DNA from: Zygnema cylindricum
Lineage: Eukaryota > Streptophyta > Zygnematophyceae > Zygnematales > Zygnemataceae
Length of the DNA: 42,538 nt
Direction of reading: 5' to 3'
NCBI GenBank assembly: GCA_037447655.1
Contig: JBBHKE010001293.1
Span: 64,001 to 106,538, forward strand
Of the stretch, positions 31,047-41,937 are shown piece after piece. The notes under the pieces are model-generated. The model saw nothing but the letters and a program-made list of their open reading frames with translations. It did not search any database and had not been told where the DNA came from. Both the position numbers and the translations under genes were made by a program. Positions within the stretch are counted from its first letter, which is position 1; the number at the start of each line of letters is the position of its first letter.

Positions 31047-31127
31047 GTCAGAATGGCCGAGTTGGTCTAAGGCGCCAGTTTCAGGTACTGGTCCGAAAGG
31101 GCATGGGTTCAAATCCCATTTCTGACA
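31047..31127 (+). tRNA. tRNA-Leu(CAG): tRNA-Leu (anticodon CAG)
   Basis: The acceptor stem GTCAGAA/TTCTGAC pairs perfectly, the anticodon stem is CCAGT/ACTGG around TTCAGGT with anticodon CAG at 31082-31084, and the T arm is ATGGG-TTCAAAT-CCCAT. The long variable arm (TCCGAAAGGGC) is typical of class II tRNA-Leu. The A box (GGCCGAGTTGGTC) and B box (GGTTCAAATCC) are present, and a TTTT run follows near 31133. No intron and no encoded CCA, as expected for a nuclear gene. It lies about 300 bp upstream of the SLX1 start, on the other strand. Confidence 0.97.
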
Positions 31128-33235
31128 AATATTTTCGTCTGCAGAACTCTGCGAGGTTTTCTTCCATTGGACAGATCGTTTTGGTTCCCACACAAACCTG
31201 CAATCTATACACCAAACCTCGATGCCAAATTGCTTTGTATCCTGGCTTGTCTTCAGATTACAGAACCATAAAGGCTGATTTTGCTTCTCAATAAGTACAC
31301 CATGATATGATGCGTTCTTTAGTACTTAAAGATGTCTGGCGCAGGCTTTCGTCGTAAAACTTTGGTTTGCTCTAGCGCGATAGAGAGCTTCAACAAAGTT
31401 TATTGTTCAGAATGAGCATGGCCACATTTTCTCTTCGGCTCTCCAAAAGAACAAATAATTTTGCGATTATTTGAAAACCTAATTACTGCTACCAAAATTG
31501 GAGCTCAGATGGACAAAAACCATTCATGACGAAGATGATGAAGGCTGATCAGCACCACAGTAAAAACTTGCATGATGGCAGATTATTACTGTAAACTATG
31601 AACAAAATCTGCGCACTTGTTCGCATCGTAAATATTAAATTTAAGAGCAATATTCGGACTTGTATTAAGAATATGATCAGAACAAGTAAGACAGTTCCCA
31701 CTTCTGTCCACTTACGCTAGCTGGCAGCCCCACAGTTCAAATACCACTCTTACCTTTTTTGCCAATTGGCTACAAATGTCACTTCTTGCCATCTTTTGGT
31801 TGGGCGGTATGAAGCAACCAAAGCAGGTCTACCCTGATAATAATAACTATAAGCTTAATTAATAATGCGCGAAGGCAAACCATCCAAGAACATGGAAACA
31901 AAAGAAAGGAAAAGCCAAAAGGAAACTGAAACTGTAATGGCATGATCCGTTTCAATGCCCGACCTCATCATAACGCAAACAACATTCTGAAACAATAAAC
32001 ATGTATGGTTTAATCTTCTAATAACTTTGTCTCTGTCAAACACAACCCAGCATTCACGATGCACTTGCCTGCTTGGTACCCGGAAAATTACACCACACGA
32101 GCAATTACAGTAAGTCAGGAAATTATGTACGTAAGGCATACAAAAAAATGAATAAAGGAATACAGCTTACTGCCAAATCAGGACGAATTACGAATTTTGA
32201 AGGTCAGTCAAGATACCTTAAAATATGCTGGTAAAATTACTGTTGGTTATACCTTTTTATGTGCAGTAGTTCAGTGAAAAGACACCAATTTTGGTATTAA
32301 CTTAACCACATATGGAAGTGTCCTTTGCTTACATCTATCACCACAAACAACTGAGAAATGAATACTTACCGGTCTTAACGATCATAATTACTAAACTATA
32401 CCACATTAACTTACATAGAACTATCTTGTTTCCGGAAGATAACACAAGTAAGACTTTGACGATATAAAGAGTGTCTCCCGATATGCTCCAAATCCCCCAC
32501 AGTCATCCAAACATCACACGACAATGGTGAGTTTGTGTGCATCAACCCTCTGAATCACTTTGCCTTGCGTAAAAGAGTAAAGTACATTTCCAGGGTTACT
32601 GGCAAATCATGGCTAGTAATTGAAATAAAAGCACAAAACTGCACAAATTTTTGTACTTTTATCAACAATTGCTTGCCAGAACATATTTACGGTTATCCCG
32701 CAAAATTAATTATTCCCGTATAAGCCCCTTTTAGATTCAACATAGACAACATGATGACAATGATTGTTGACAACCGATTTGCAAGAAGTACTCGTTGATG
32801 CTTATCAGGCTCCACACTGAAATCTGGGCTCAAATCTTAATCGCTTATAGAGTCTCTAATCTCGCCTTTCACCGATACAAATTTTTAACTACACTATTTG
32901 TAGTACAAGCCAACAAAAGCTCGCCGTAACTGGAAAAGAATGTAGCCAATGAAATGTCAACGAAGAAAAACCTTTGTTACAAAGTAAGAAAAAATCTACT
33001 ACTAAATAGTGTGGAAATTCACTATTGTGAAACAAAACAAATATAAAAAACTAAGAAAGTTACTATTCCAAATTTGTACAAGTCTATACATCAAATAAGA
33101 TCTTCTATATACATTCTTCCTTTTCTATACATAACTAACCCTTGCCTTAAAATTACATCTATTTACATATGCACTCATTATCATTCTTACATAAAATTTT
33201 ATACATCAAACTTAGCTTTTATGTAAAGTTTGGTT
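31128..33235. other. Intergenic region between tRNA-Leu and the DUF1338 gene, no gene seen
   Basis: Short frames only, such as 32139-31855 on the minus strand, which has no recognisable domain. The portion nearest 33235 is presumably the 3' UTR of the DUF1338 gene. Confidence 0.55.
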
Positions 33236-36200
33236 TCACTGAGATGCTGACACATATGTGCTCTCAAAAATTTTATCCGCATTTCCAACTTCAAATCCTT
33301 CACGTCGATGATGTTCTTCAATCTAAAAAACACAAATACGAACAAAGAAAAGAAAACGCAATTGACTCAACTGTGACTTGCCAAACATAAATAATTAAAA
33401 ATATACGAATGACTGGTTCAAAGCAAAAAACATAAACTGATCCTACAGTCAACTTGTAGATATCCACAAATCGTAAGTCCCTCCAAACTCGACTTTTGGC
33501 ATTCTGAATTCAAAACAAAAGCGTGGACTCCAAAAATACGGAAAAATAATCTCTAAACCGAGAAATAGCAAACTTGAAAAATTATTAAACACTAATTACA
33601 ACCGAGCTCATGGATGAGACTGACATTCGAAACTGAAAACGGAAGAGAGAAACAATTTCCGTTGTTTTTCTGTCAATGGGAGGACCGTTTAAAAAAAACT
33701 TCTACTGACCTGATTTGGAGGCAAATTTTTGAATTCAGGCAGCACCAAACGTTCTGCAAATTCGATGTATGATGCCGGAATGTTTTCCGTAACGCCTTCC
33801 GTAAAACAGAACGGGATTGAGTCTGCGACGGTTGAGCTCTGTTGGAGCCCACCGTCGGGACTAACTGCAACAGAAACCATGGAAATCAGTCTCCATATGA
33901 ATTGGAAATTGTCGGGAATAAATATCATTTACAGGCTACAAACTACACCGCTCATCGCTGTTAAAGTTAACAACACTAATTTAGTCACGACTTTTTCTGG
34001 TCGAAAAACACTTTATAGTGTTTTTAACATTATTCCATAATTCCTATTAATAACAATGGGCGGTGTAGTTTAAAAGCGAAAAAGTCTCTCTTTTATGAAT
34101 TGCACGGAAACTGCTCTTAGAAGTGAAGTTTAGACATACAAGTATCCTGGCAAAACTCATTTCATTTTTGTTATCTACTTAGGTGAACCAACCAGCAGAG
34201 AACCATTAACGTGATTTATAAAGTTTACAGAATTGGGCCAAAAGAGTTTCACCTTTTAGAGCTCCTCCTTCTGCATTTAATCGAAAATCATTCGCAAGAA
34301 GGAAATCGTTCAGAAATTTAATATCGCCCAAGCGAGATTTCAAATGATGGACTGAAACTGTCGTGTGGTTGAGAGCATATCCATTGACGAGCGTCCATGC
34401 CGCATATTCACTTTCTCTGGAAATGGAAAACAGTAAAATGTTAGTATATTACTATTCATCAGTGAAACAGCACAAACAAAATGAGAGCCTAAAACATAAA
34501 CCTACACGATTCTGCGAATAGAAAGAATCCACAGACAAGGATTTTACAATGAAAACAACAAATGCTTTATCACTCTATAGTTGCGTTCAAAAGAATTGTG
34601 AAATCCCCGATTTGTCATGTACAGAACTTTATGTTCTTTTAGACACAACCATAACTCGAATCCCACATACCAACTTTCATGCGGATAGACCCTCTTTGTT
34701 TGATCCTTCAACACATATTACTGAGGTCGATATCAACGAGATTGCACACTTAACTGATGTCAACATCAAGGCAGCTATACATTTTGCTGTGATCAACTTT
34801 CAAGGAAGAAGGAAGAAAGTTATACCTTGAACTGCCATCAATTTTGACCACGCTAAATATTCTCCTGTTACTAATTTCATGAAAGTTACATTATTTACTA
34901 TAGAGATGACAAATGTTGCACTTTTACATACTGTTGTTAGGAAGCTTACTTATAAACTGCATAAAACCATGACTCGCTACTTTTCTCCAATATCCTTTCT
35001 AAAATATCAGATTTAAGTGGGATGAAAGCATAATAGACTGACACCTGGCAAGTTGTTTGTAGTGTTCAAGCCGAGGTTTTGGCCATGGAGTCCCTCCCAC
35101 AATAGCTGTGTATTTTGCCAAACCAACGGCCTCATTTGTATAAGACCTCACAATTTCCTGTCACGCATCACCTTTGATCGATTTAGGTTTAAATCCGCGC
35201 AACCACTTCACATCAAACCTATCAACTAAATCACAAAATGGAAATTTATGCGGCTGACTCAACTCATTTTGAGCTAAATAATTAAATTTGAGCTAAATAA
35301 TTTGACGCCAGGGTCTCACTGCAGGGTAAAAAGATGAATTGTGCTTTAATGTCACTACTGTCTGGTTTCAAATAGACAATTGTTAAACCATGACGTTGTA
35401 AAATATGCAATTAGATCACCTGAGCATCCTCGCTTAGCTGCTCCAAAAGGAGCTCTGAAATGAAGATACGTGGCAGTGGGCCATTGGTTCCATCTCCATT
35501 CAAGTCAGGCTTGTCACTTTCAGGGGGTGAAAACCAATAAGCCCTAAGCTTTTTGGCAGGAAATAAAAGCTCGTCTCTTTGCTTATACCCAAGCTCGAGA
35601 AACACTTGGCTTAAAGATGGGATTCCCAATCCACTGACCTGATAAATGTGAATAAACAGAATGTTTGAGAGATAGGGATGGCAAGGGTTGCATGGAGAGG
35701 CAGAAAGGGAAAATGGCAGACCTTTATTCAAAAACGACCATCATGCAATGTGCTCTCTTCACCAAAAATGGGTTTAGTTAAGGCTCTCTCTCAGTACCCA
35801 ATTGCGGCGGTGCCCTCGGCATTGTACTTACCACTTACCTGAATAAACAGAAACTTACGGTGAGAACATGAACTGCAGGTCATCATTTTACATCAGCAGT
35901 ATTACAACTGCACCGTGAATCGTTTTTAGAGTAAAGAAATTAATAGCATGGGGTTATTAGTGCAATTAACTCTAATTCATTCTAAATGACGTGGATGTTT
36001 TAAAACTGTTTAAAGAATTAGCATTAAGAAAAAACGATTAGTGTTATGAACACTACTACTTCGTGGCCAGAGAGCAGAAAAATCTGGCAACGAATTCGTG
36101 CTATTAACAATAATAGCGATTGCGGTGTAGCTTTGTATTCTCTTTTTCAATTATTGTCCTAAGGTTAGTAAGGAATGAAAAGCATTTAGGCGTAGCCTTG

Positions 36201-36963
36201 CCTTGACTTAACACCAACATCTTGTTCCACTGACAATGTACGAACGTTTTTTGCTTGTTTTTTTTGTTTTTGACAAAAACATACCCCAAAAGTACGGAAT
36301 GCGAAATGGTCGAAGTGGATAGGCCCTCCCTCCTCTCGGCGGATAAGTTCCATTGCAGCAACAGCAGTTGAATTCTTTTCCATGTAAGGATGAACCATTG
36401 CGCTCAGCATAGAGCGTAGAACCCTAGATTTTGCAGAATCCTGAAAAGCAAACGGCTCACTTCCATTAAGAGAAATAGCTCTTCTTGTTATGAAATTCAC
36501 AAAACATCAAATTAGAGGAGGCATGATGTTTCCCTGTTACCGTAACCTAGGGAAACATCATACCATATGTTATGTCATACCCTATGTCAATCAACGTTAA
36601 CCTCGCCAAAACCTTTCGTTAATCATCGACTTCAATTCTAGTTAAATTCACAATGCATACTTATAAAATCTTGAGAGACAAAGGTCTTACATTTGCATTT
36701 TTCTGCAACATTGTTTCTGCAAAATTATTTGATGCAGAAATCCTACTCTTTCTGGTCCATCCTATTTGGTTTCCTTTTTGGTAATGAAACCGAGCATTTG
36801 TAAGGCTTCCGAAACTGGACCGGGGCTTCAAAAATTGAGAAAACAAAAGGCATGTCTGAGGATGCAGAACCATGAATAAGCGCGGCTTTGACTGGAGAGA
36901 AGTTAGAGAGCCTTCCAAAGGCAGAGGAATGGGAGAGAGGGAGGAAGAAGAAAGAATAGCCAT
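33236..36963 (-). CDS. FLO7: DUF1338 protein, 2-oxoadipate dioxygenase/decarboxylase (HglS/FLO7) family, seven exons
   Basis: Spliced CDS (minus): 36963-36691, 36440-36285, 35638-35420, 35157-35045, 34416-34253, 33864-33710, 33322-33236; 1167 nt, 388 residues. All six introns are GT-AG and phases fit. The first 75 or so residues are Ser/Leu/Arg-rich with few acids, like a chloroplast transit peptide. The conserved domain follows: HFDHFAFRTFG (133-143), FPAKKLRAYWFSPP, LPRIFISELL, SEYAAWTLVNGYALNH (256-271), SPDGGLQQSSTVADSIPF, ASYIEFAERLVLPEF and GFEVGNADKIFEST near the end. By comparison with bacterial HglS (His70, Arg74, His226, Glu294 from memory), the metal and substrate residues are likely His136, Arg140, His271 and Glu343. 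The family converts 2-oxoadipate to 2-hydroxyglutarate in lysine catabolism; the rice member is FLO7. Introns 2 and 5 carry MITEs. Length and order are normal for plants, so the gene looks intact. Confidence 0.95.
33944..34067. mobile_element. Short TACACCG-family MITE in intron 5 of the DUF1338 gene
   Basis: A 124-bp unit with ends TACACCGCTCATCG and ATGGGCGGTGTA, rather diverged inside. It lies 79 bp upstream of the exon 6 acceptor. TA is present at both outer ends. Confidence 0.7.
35909..36129. mobile_element. TACACCG-family MITE in intron 2 of the DUF1338 gene
   Basis: The left end is TGCACCGTGAATCG and the right AATAGCGATTGCGGTGTA, about 221 bp, with the family's repeated TAGTGTTATGAACACTA words inside. 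It does not touch splice sites. Confidence 0.78.
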
Positions 36964-37273
36964 AGAGAATTTGAAAGTGAAGCACTTAGGATACAGTATC
37001 AAAGCTTCGCGAAGGAGAGCTCCCGGCGGGTACAGTTACACCGTCTACTTTCTATTAGTGTTTTTTTTTCCCACTTTAAACATATTTTCTCTGTGCACAC
37101 AGGCTCAGATTTTTTATTGGAGAGCGAGAATGCGCTAACAGCCCGAAATGTGTGCACGGAGAAATGTTGCTATAAGTACTGTAGCAACAAAAAACGTTAA
37201 CAGTAATACCGATACAACGGTGTACACGATAAGTGAGATCCTCGATGGACACACACGTTGCGCGAGGAGAGTC
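36964..37273 (-). promoter_or_regulatory. Presumed promoter and 5' UTR of the DUF1338 gene
   Basis: This short interval lies between the start codon and the first transposon sequence upstream. I see no clear TATA box. Transposon DNA begins only about 310 bp upstream of the ATG. Confidence 0.35.
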
Positions 37274-37292
37274 GTTCACCGTGAATCGCTTA
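37274..37292. mobile_element. TACACCG-family terminus cut by an inserted element
   Basis: TTCACCGTGAATCGCTTA resembles the family end. Its continuation (TAGTGTAAGAAACAAATAGTGTTATTAACTC) resumes at 38241 after the Harbinger-like insertion. I could not place its far terminus. Confidence 0.55.
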
Positions 37293-38240
37293 GGGTACGT
37301 CCCCATGTAATCGGTTCTTTGATAAAGCATTTTGGACTGCAGTAGGATTCTCCGTAGTACTTTGAAGAGCGTCCCTATGTGCGAAAATGAAATCGGAACT
37401 TTGGAATGTGACGGTTGTAGACGTAGGTACAACTTGTGACGATTGAAGGCGACTACGAAAATTCCGACGATTAGTGACGCCAACAAAAACAGCGACAGTT
37501 GTAGACGTCTAGATATTTGTGAAATCGTAGATGCTTAGGGTTTGGTGGTATTGTGACGTCACGCTCACTTGTGACAACGTCGACGTCACTGATTCAATAT
37601 CTTTCTGCCATGGTTTTCCGATTTCGTTTTTTCTATTTTTCTCGCTCGACTTGCCATTAAAAAAAAACCTAAAAATTGTCAAAAATAATATTTTTAAAAT
37701 ATCTTTCATTCTATACCAATATTGTCGTGTCTCATTCTAAGAAGTGTGAGATTAAAGCGATGGTGTGAGAGGGAGAGGGGAGAGGCGACGACGGCGCAAA
37801 ATTTTGCAAAGGACCCCATGAATGAAAGTGGAGGTCCGAGACCCCTGCAGATTTTTTTCCGTACATGCGTGTGACGGACACGGAAAAAAATCGAGAGGAC
37901 TCTCCCTCGTCCTAAAATTTTCACACTCTTGTGGCGCGTGCGTGTGTCATTTTTCATTCGCTGTTTGGGCGGTACTTGAACTAAAGTCACCCCCTCGAGG
38001 TGATTTTGGATGAAGTTATTTTTTGGGCTGGATTCTCTTGCCCGGGGGACAAAAAAGGGAAAACGCCAAAATGCGTTCACATGACGACAAACACGTCGTA
38101 CATCCAAAGTATGAATTGATGTTTACTTTACTTTGGTAAAATTGATTTTCTCGTACGGCTAAAGTTTTTGTCAAAGTTCCTTAAATTTTAGTGCAAAAAG
38201 ACAGAGAAAAGTAGATACTTTAATACATGGGGACGTACCC
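37293..38240. mobile_element. PIF/Harbinger-like non-autonomous element, TTA duplication
   Basis: The inverted ends are GGGTACGTCCCCATGTA and TACATGGGGACGTACCC, 17 bp and perfect, with TTA on each side (37290-37292 and 38241-38243). A 3-bp TTA duplication and GG-starting ends fit PIF/Harbinger. The 948-bp interior has no recognisable transposase. Confidence 0.85.
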
Positions 38241-38291
38241 TTATAGTGTAAGAAACAAATAGTGTTATTAACTCTATTTTTTGGTTCAAGC

Positions 38292-38580
38292 CAGTTCAAA
38301 AGTAGGCGTTTTTATGGTAGGCCTTTGCTCGGCGCCTTTATTGTAAGTTGTGTTATGGGCTTTTCATGTGATCTTCTTAGATCGCTACTTTGATCAGCGA
38401 TCGTCCGATTGTCCGGATTTGACGGTTGGTCTGAATGTTTTAATTGGTCCAATTTTTGGTTTGAATATTTTAATCGGTCCGAATATGTCCGAATACAATA
38501 TGGGTCTTAAGGTCATACTGTATGTATCGCATACACTATAAATATTAAATGGGCCTACTTTCACCTACTTTTGAACTGAA
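38292..38580. repeat. Inverted repeat, possible small MITE
   Basis: CAGTTCAAAAGTAGG (38292-38306) and its reverse complement (38566-38580) bound about 290 bp. No target duplication was found, so transposon status is unproven. Confidence 0.5.
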
Positions 38581-38810
38581 CTTCAAAGGGCATAATTAGC
38601 GCAAATTTATACATCCAGCACTAATTTGGAAACACATTCTCATGCACGTGTGATAATAGATTCGCGTGATTTTCCCCGTATTTATTATTGAACCAAATCC
38701 CGTGTCAACGCCACTCACTTTCCCGTTTCAAAGTTGTTATATCACACTTTTTCTGTACGCTTGTACGAAGTAACAAGCAATTTTAGTATGGACTAACGCA
38801 TTGGTTACAC

Positions 38811-40142
38811 TACACTGCGAATCGTAATTAGAGTAAATAACGCTAATTCGGTCGCCCTAAATTTCGACTCTATCACCTAAAAAAAAGTAAACGGTTCTAA
38901 AATGTCTACTATACTATATAAGGTAAGGTTTAATTAGTTTAAAAGATTACAATATATGTCCGTTTTAAATAGTGTGGAGTATGGACAGCGTCCGACCGTG
39001 CAAAATTGTACTTTTATACGTAAAAAGGTACAACTAATGATTTATTATAATCGCGCTCGCACGTGAAATCGCACTAAACAACAAAATCAATGACATCGAA
39101 AAAAAAAACGTTCGCATAACTCTCGTCCGTAGATAGCATCGTCGTCAGTGTGAACATTAACTGACATTCAGCGCGACAAATAGTGATAGCGTCATAATGA
39201 CGTTTAACTATACGGACTGACATATTTTGTACATCTACGTAATTTAGTGATCGTAATCACAGCGCGGATAAATATTGTCGACATAACCCAATATAGAGTA
39301 CTTCAACAAATTAGAGTAAACTTCATATGTGATAAACTTATATAACACAGATTAGCGTTCATAACACTAAGGGTCAAGTTCCACCAATCGTTTCTGCAAT
39401 CGTACGGCCAACTCTACGGGTCGGGTTAATTTAGTCGATGTTCCATCACGAAGAGTTTGTAATCCACTTGTTATACATCGAGTGGCACCACATTGGTTTT
39501 GACCGGATATTTCAAATATTTTAAAAATCTTCACACCGACAAATTTCACTTCAAATCTTCACTAGTGCATAATACGACAAAACTTTTGTACTTTCTCCAA
39601 ACGTCAGTCTTTTACGCCAGCTCATTTTTTAGGGTTCATGTTTTCAAACATGACGAAAATCCTTTGTCAAAAATAGTGTGACGAAAGAAATTGCGCGACG
39701 AAGGACAGTTTCGAGATTACTTTTTTAATTTTCAGTTGCATTTTGAAAAGTACATACCATGTGCAAATTTCGTCAACTTTTGTTGGTTTTCCATCGTGAC
39801 ACGTAACTTATTCGTCCAGCGTGTCACGATTATTTTTTTCTTGTATCTTCCAAACCACCTTCTATAGATACGTTGGCAGCTACAAAGAAAAATGAAGTGA
39901 ACACCACGCGGATGAACATCCAATGGTCAGTATTACCTCAAGACCTTCGGAGAGTATTGGAAAGATTCTATGTAATGTTGTTTCGCGATTATAAAACAAA
40001 ATAAGGGCTGCGGTTTGGTACGGATAGTCGTTTTATTTTGTAAACCACCCCACTTTTCGACTGGTGGAGCTTGACCCTAATGGTTTTTTTTTTGTTTTTT
40101 TGCTCTAATTCTTTCTTTACTCTAATTACGATTCGCGATGTA
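38811..40142. mobile_element. TACACCG-family element with a nested Harbinger-like insertion
   Basis: The ends are TACACTGCGAATCGTAATTAG and its near-perfect inverse ending 40142, with two mismatches in 27. Without the 39371-40077 insertion it is about 0.62 kb, close to the inner element at 15562-16145, whose interior it shares in reverse orientation. No transposase is visible. Confidence 0.82.
39371..40077. mobile_element. PIF/Harbinger-like non-autonomous element, TAA duplication
   Basis: The inverted ends GGGTCAAGTTCCACCA and TGGTGGAGCTTGACCC have one mismatch, with TAA at 39368-39370 and 40078-40080. The 707-bp interior has only a short minus frame (39549-39367) without recognised similarity. 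It is nested in a TACACCG-family element. Confidence 0.85.
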
Positions 40143-40189
40143 TAGTACAGTTTAGTGCAATTGAAATACAAAAAACAATACCTATACTA

Positions 40190-41565
40190 CACCATGAATC
40201 GTTGTTAGCGCTGAGAAATTATTAGTGTTAAAAAATAATTAGTGTTATCAACACTAACTACGATTTTCATATTTTTTGAAAAAAATGTTTAATACTAATT
40301 GATCATTAATTATAGTTTTGGTACAACAGATGTGCCATCAAGATATTCACAGTAAAATAGGTGAAAGTACAAAACCTTACAAATTGTACACTATCGCGTC
40401 CTTTGACTCTAATTTTTTCGTAACTATAACTTGGGTGGTCGCGCGAATAATTATTACGCCGCACATATTTTTACACTAAAATAGGTACGATATTATTATG
40501 TCTCTTATTATGAGCGTAGTTTCACATGCGATCGCAATTATTTAAATCCATGTTTCGTACTTTTTTACTTAATAAAGTACCGTTTTGTACAAACTGATTT
40601 TTTTCCGATTAAAACGTATAATTCGTGACTTTTGAATAAAACGGAAAAAAACGCGATGTACTTTCTGTCCGGTAAACTGAACCGATAATTTACAAAATGT
40701 AGGTATGCAAGAACTATCGCACTGTACCAAAAAGTACAATTTGATTAAAGATACGTTGACCCAGTAGTACTTTCGTCCAGAAACCGAACGAATTTAACGA
40801 AACGCAGAATTATATAAATATAACGTATGACGAAAAGAGATGGGAACTGTACGGACAATGTACAAATTGCGTTATATGTAAAACTCAATTTCTTTTACAT
40901 GTACGAAATTGTACGGAAGATAACTCATTAACGATTTTAACAATTTTTTCAAAAGGTTCAAAGCGTTTGTTACGTATAATTCGTCGCGATTAAATCGTCG
41001 CACGAAACGTCGTGAACAACTATGCGCCGCACACTTTTTATACATGTACGTATAATTGTCGTATTTTCCGTACTTGTTGGGGTTACGTATTTTAGGGTTT
41101 GTCGGGTACATTGTCGTACATTCCCGTATATTTCAGTACAACTGCGTTACATTTTTTGTACAATGTTTGTACATATCCAAACTTATTAAGGTTTTTAAAA
41201 GGGGGGGTTTTAAGTTTCCAATGGTACATTGTCGTACGTTCCTTTATATTTCAGTACGACTGACAACGATTTGTCGTATTATTAGGTTTGTAGGTTACAC
41301 TTTCCGTATTACTTCGTACATTTATGTAAGTTATCCGTACTTTTAAAGATTTTTGAATGATTTTGCTTTTCGTACATGTCTGTACAGAGAAATCTAAACG
41401 AATTTTACGAAAAGTATAAAATCGATGAATACTACGTCATTTTCGTAGAAAAGTCCAAACTCGTACGAATTGGACATCCATGATTCTATTATAAGTTCGA
41501 GGGTCAAATTTAGGTACGCCGAAATAGTTTTTATCAATATTAATAGAGATTCACGGTTTTATGTA
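40190..41565. mobile_element. Possible long TACACCG-family relative, poorly bounded
   Basis: The left end TACACCATGAATCGTTGTTAGCG (about 40190) is clear. A weak right partner, AATAGAGATTCACGGT, lies near 41546-41561. The 1.4-kb interior is rich in GTAC and TACGTA words and has no gene. The boundaries are uncertain. Confidence 0.4.
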
Positions 41566-41734
41566 AACGCCTGCCCGCGGGAGCTCTGAGAAAAAAAATA
41601 GTGTTACCAACACTGTTTAGGTTCAAGGACTAGATATGGCTACAATAGTAACTCTCTTTATGATTTGTAAAACACTTGTATTTATATTGAATAGACAAAC
41701 AAAAGAATTGAAGTTTACAATGGGCTGTCAACAC

Positions 41735-41937
41735 TACACCGCGAATCGTTATTAGCGTTATGAACTCTATATCGGCGCCCCATAATTTTGACATTAATAC
41801 CTTAAATAGAATAAACTACACTATTTAAAGTCGTGGACCATAATCTACCACGTCTTCTAGCACTAAATTAGAATGAATGACGCTAATTTTTTCTTTACAC
41901 TAATAATTTCTCAACGCTAATAACGATTCGCGGTGTA
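41735..41937. mobile_element. Compact TACACCG-family MITE, best-preserved copy
   Basis: 203 bp with perfect 25-bp inverted ends TACACCGCGAATCGTTATTAG and four further paired bases. The outermost TA on each side may be the target duplication. Internal words such as TTATGAAC and ACACTAAT are shared with the longer copies. Confidence 0.9.

Noticed and set aside
31855-32139. Cys-containing minus-strand frame as an exon
   Set aside because: No supporting homology and no matched splice partners near tRNA-Leu or the DUF1338 3' end.
34549-34830. Plus-strand frame of 93 residues inside intron 4 of the DUF1338 gene
   Set aside because: It starts with ATG but has no recognisable similarity and lies antisense inside an intron; chance is the simplest explanation.
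37706-38107. Minus-strand frame inside the 37293-38240 element as a transposase
   Set aside because: No DDE or Myb-like features visible; the element appears non-autonomous.
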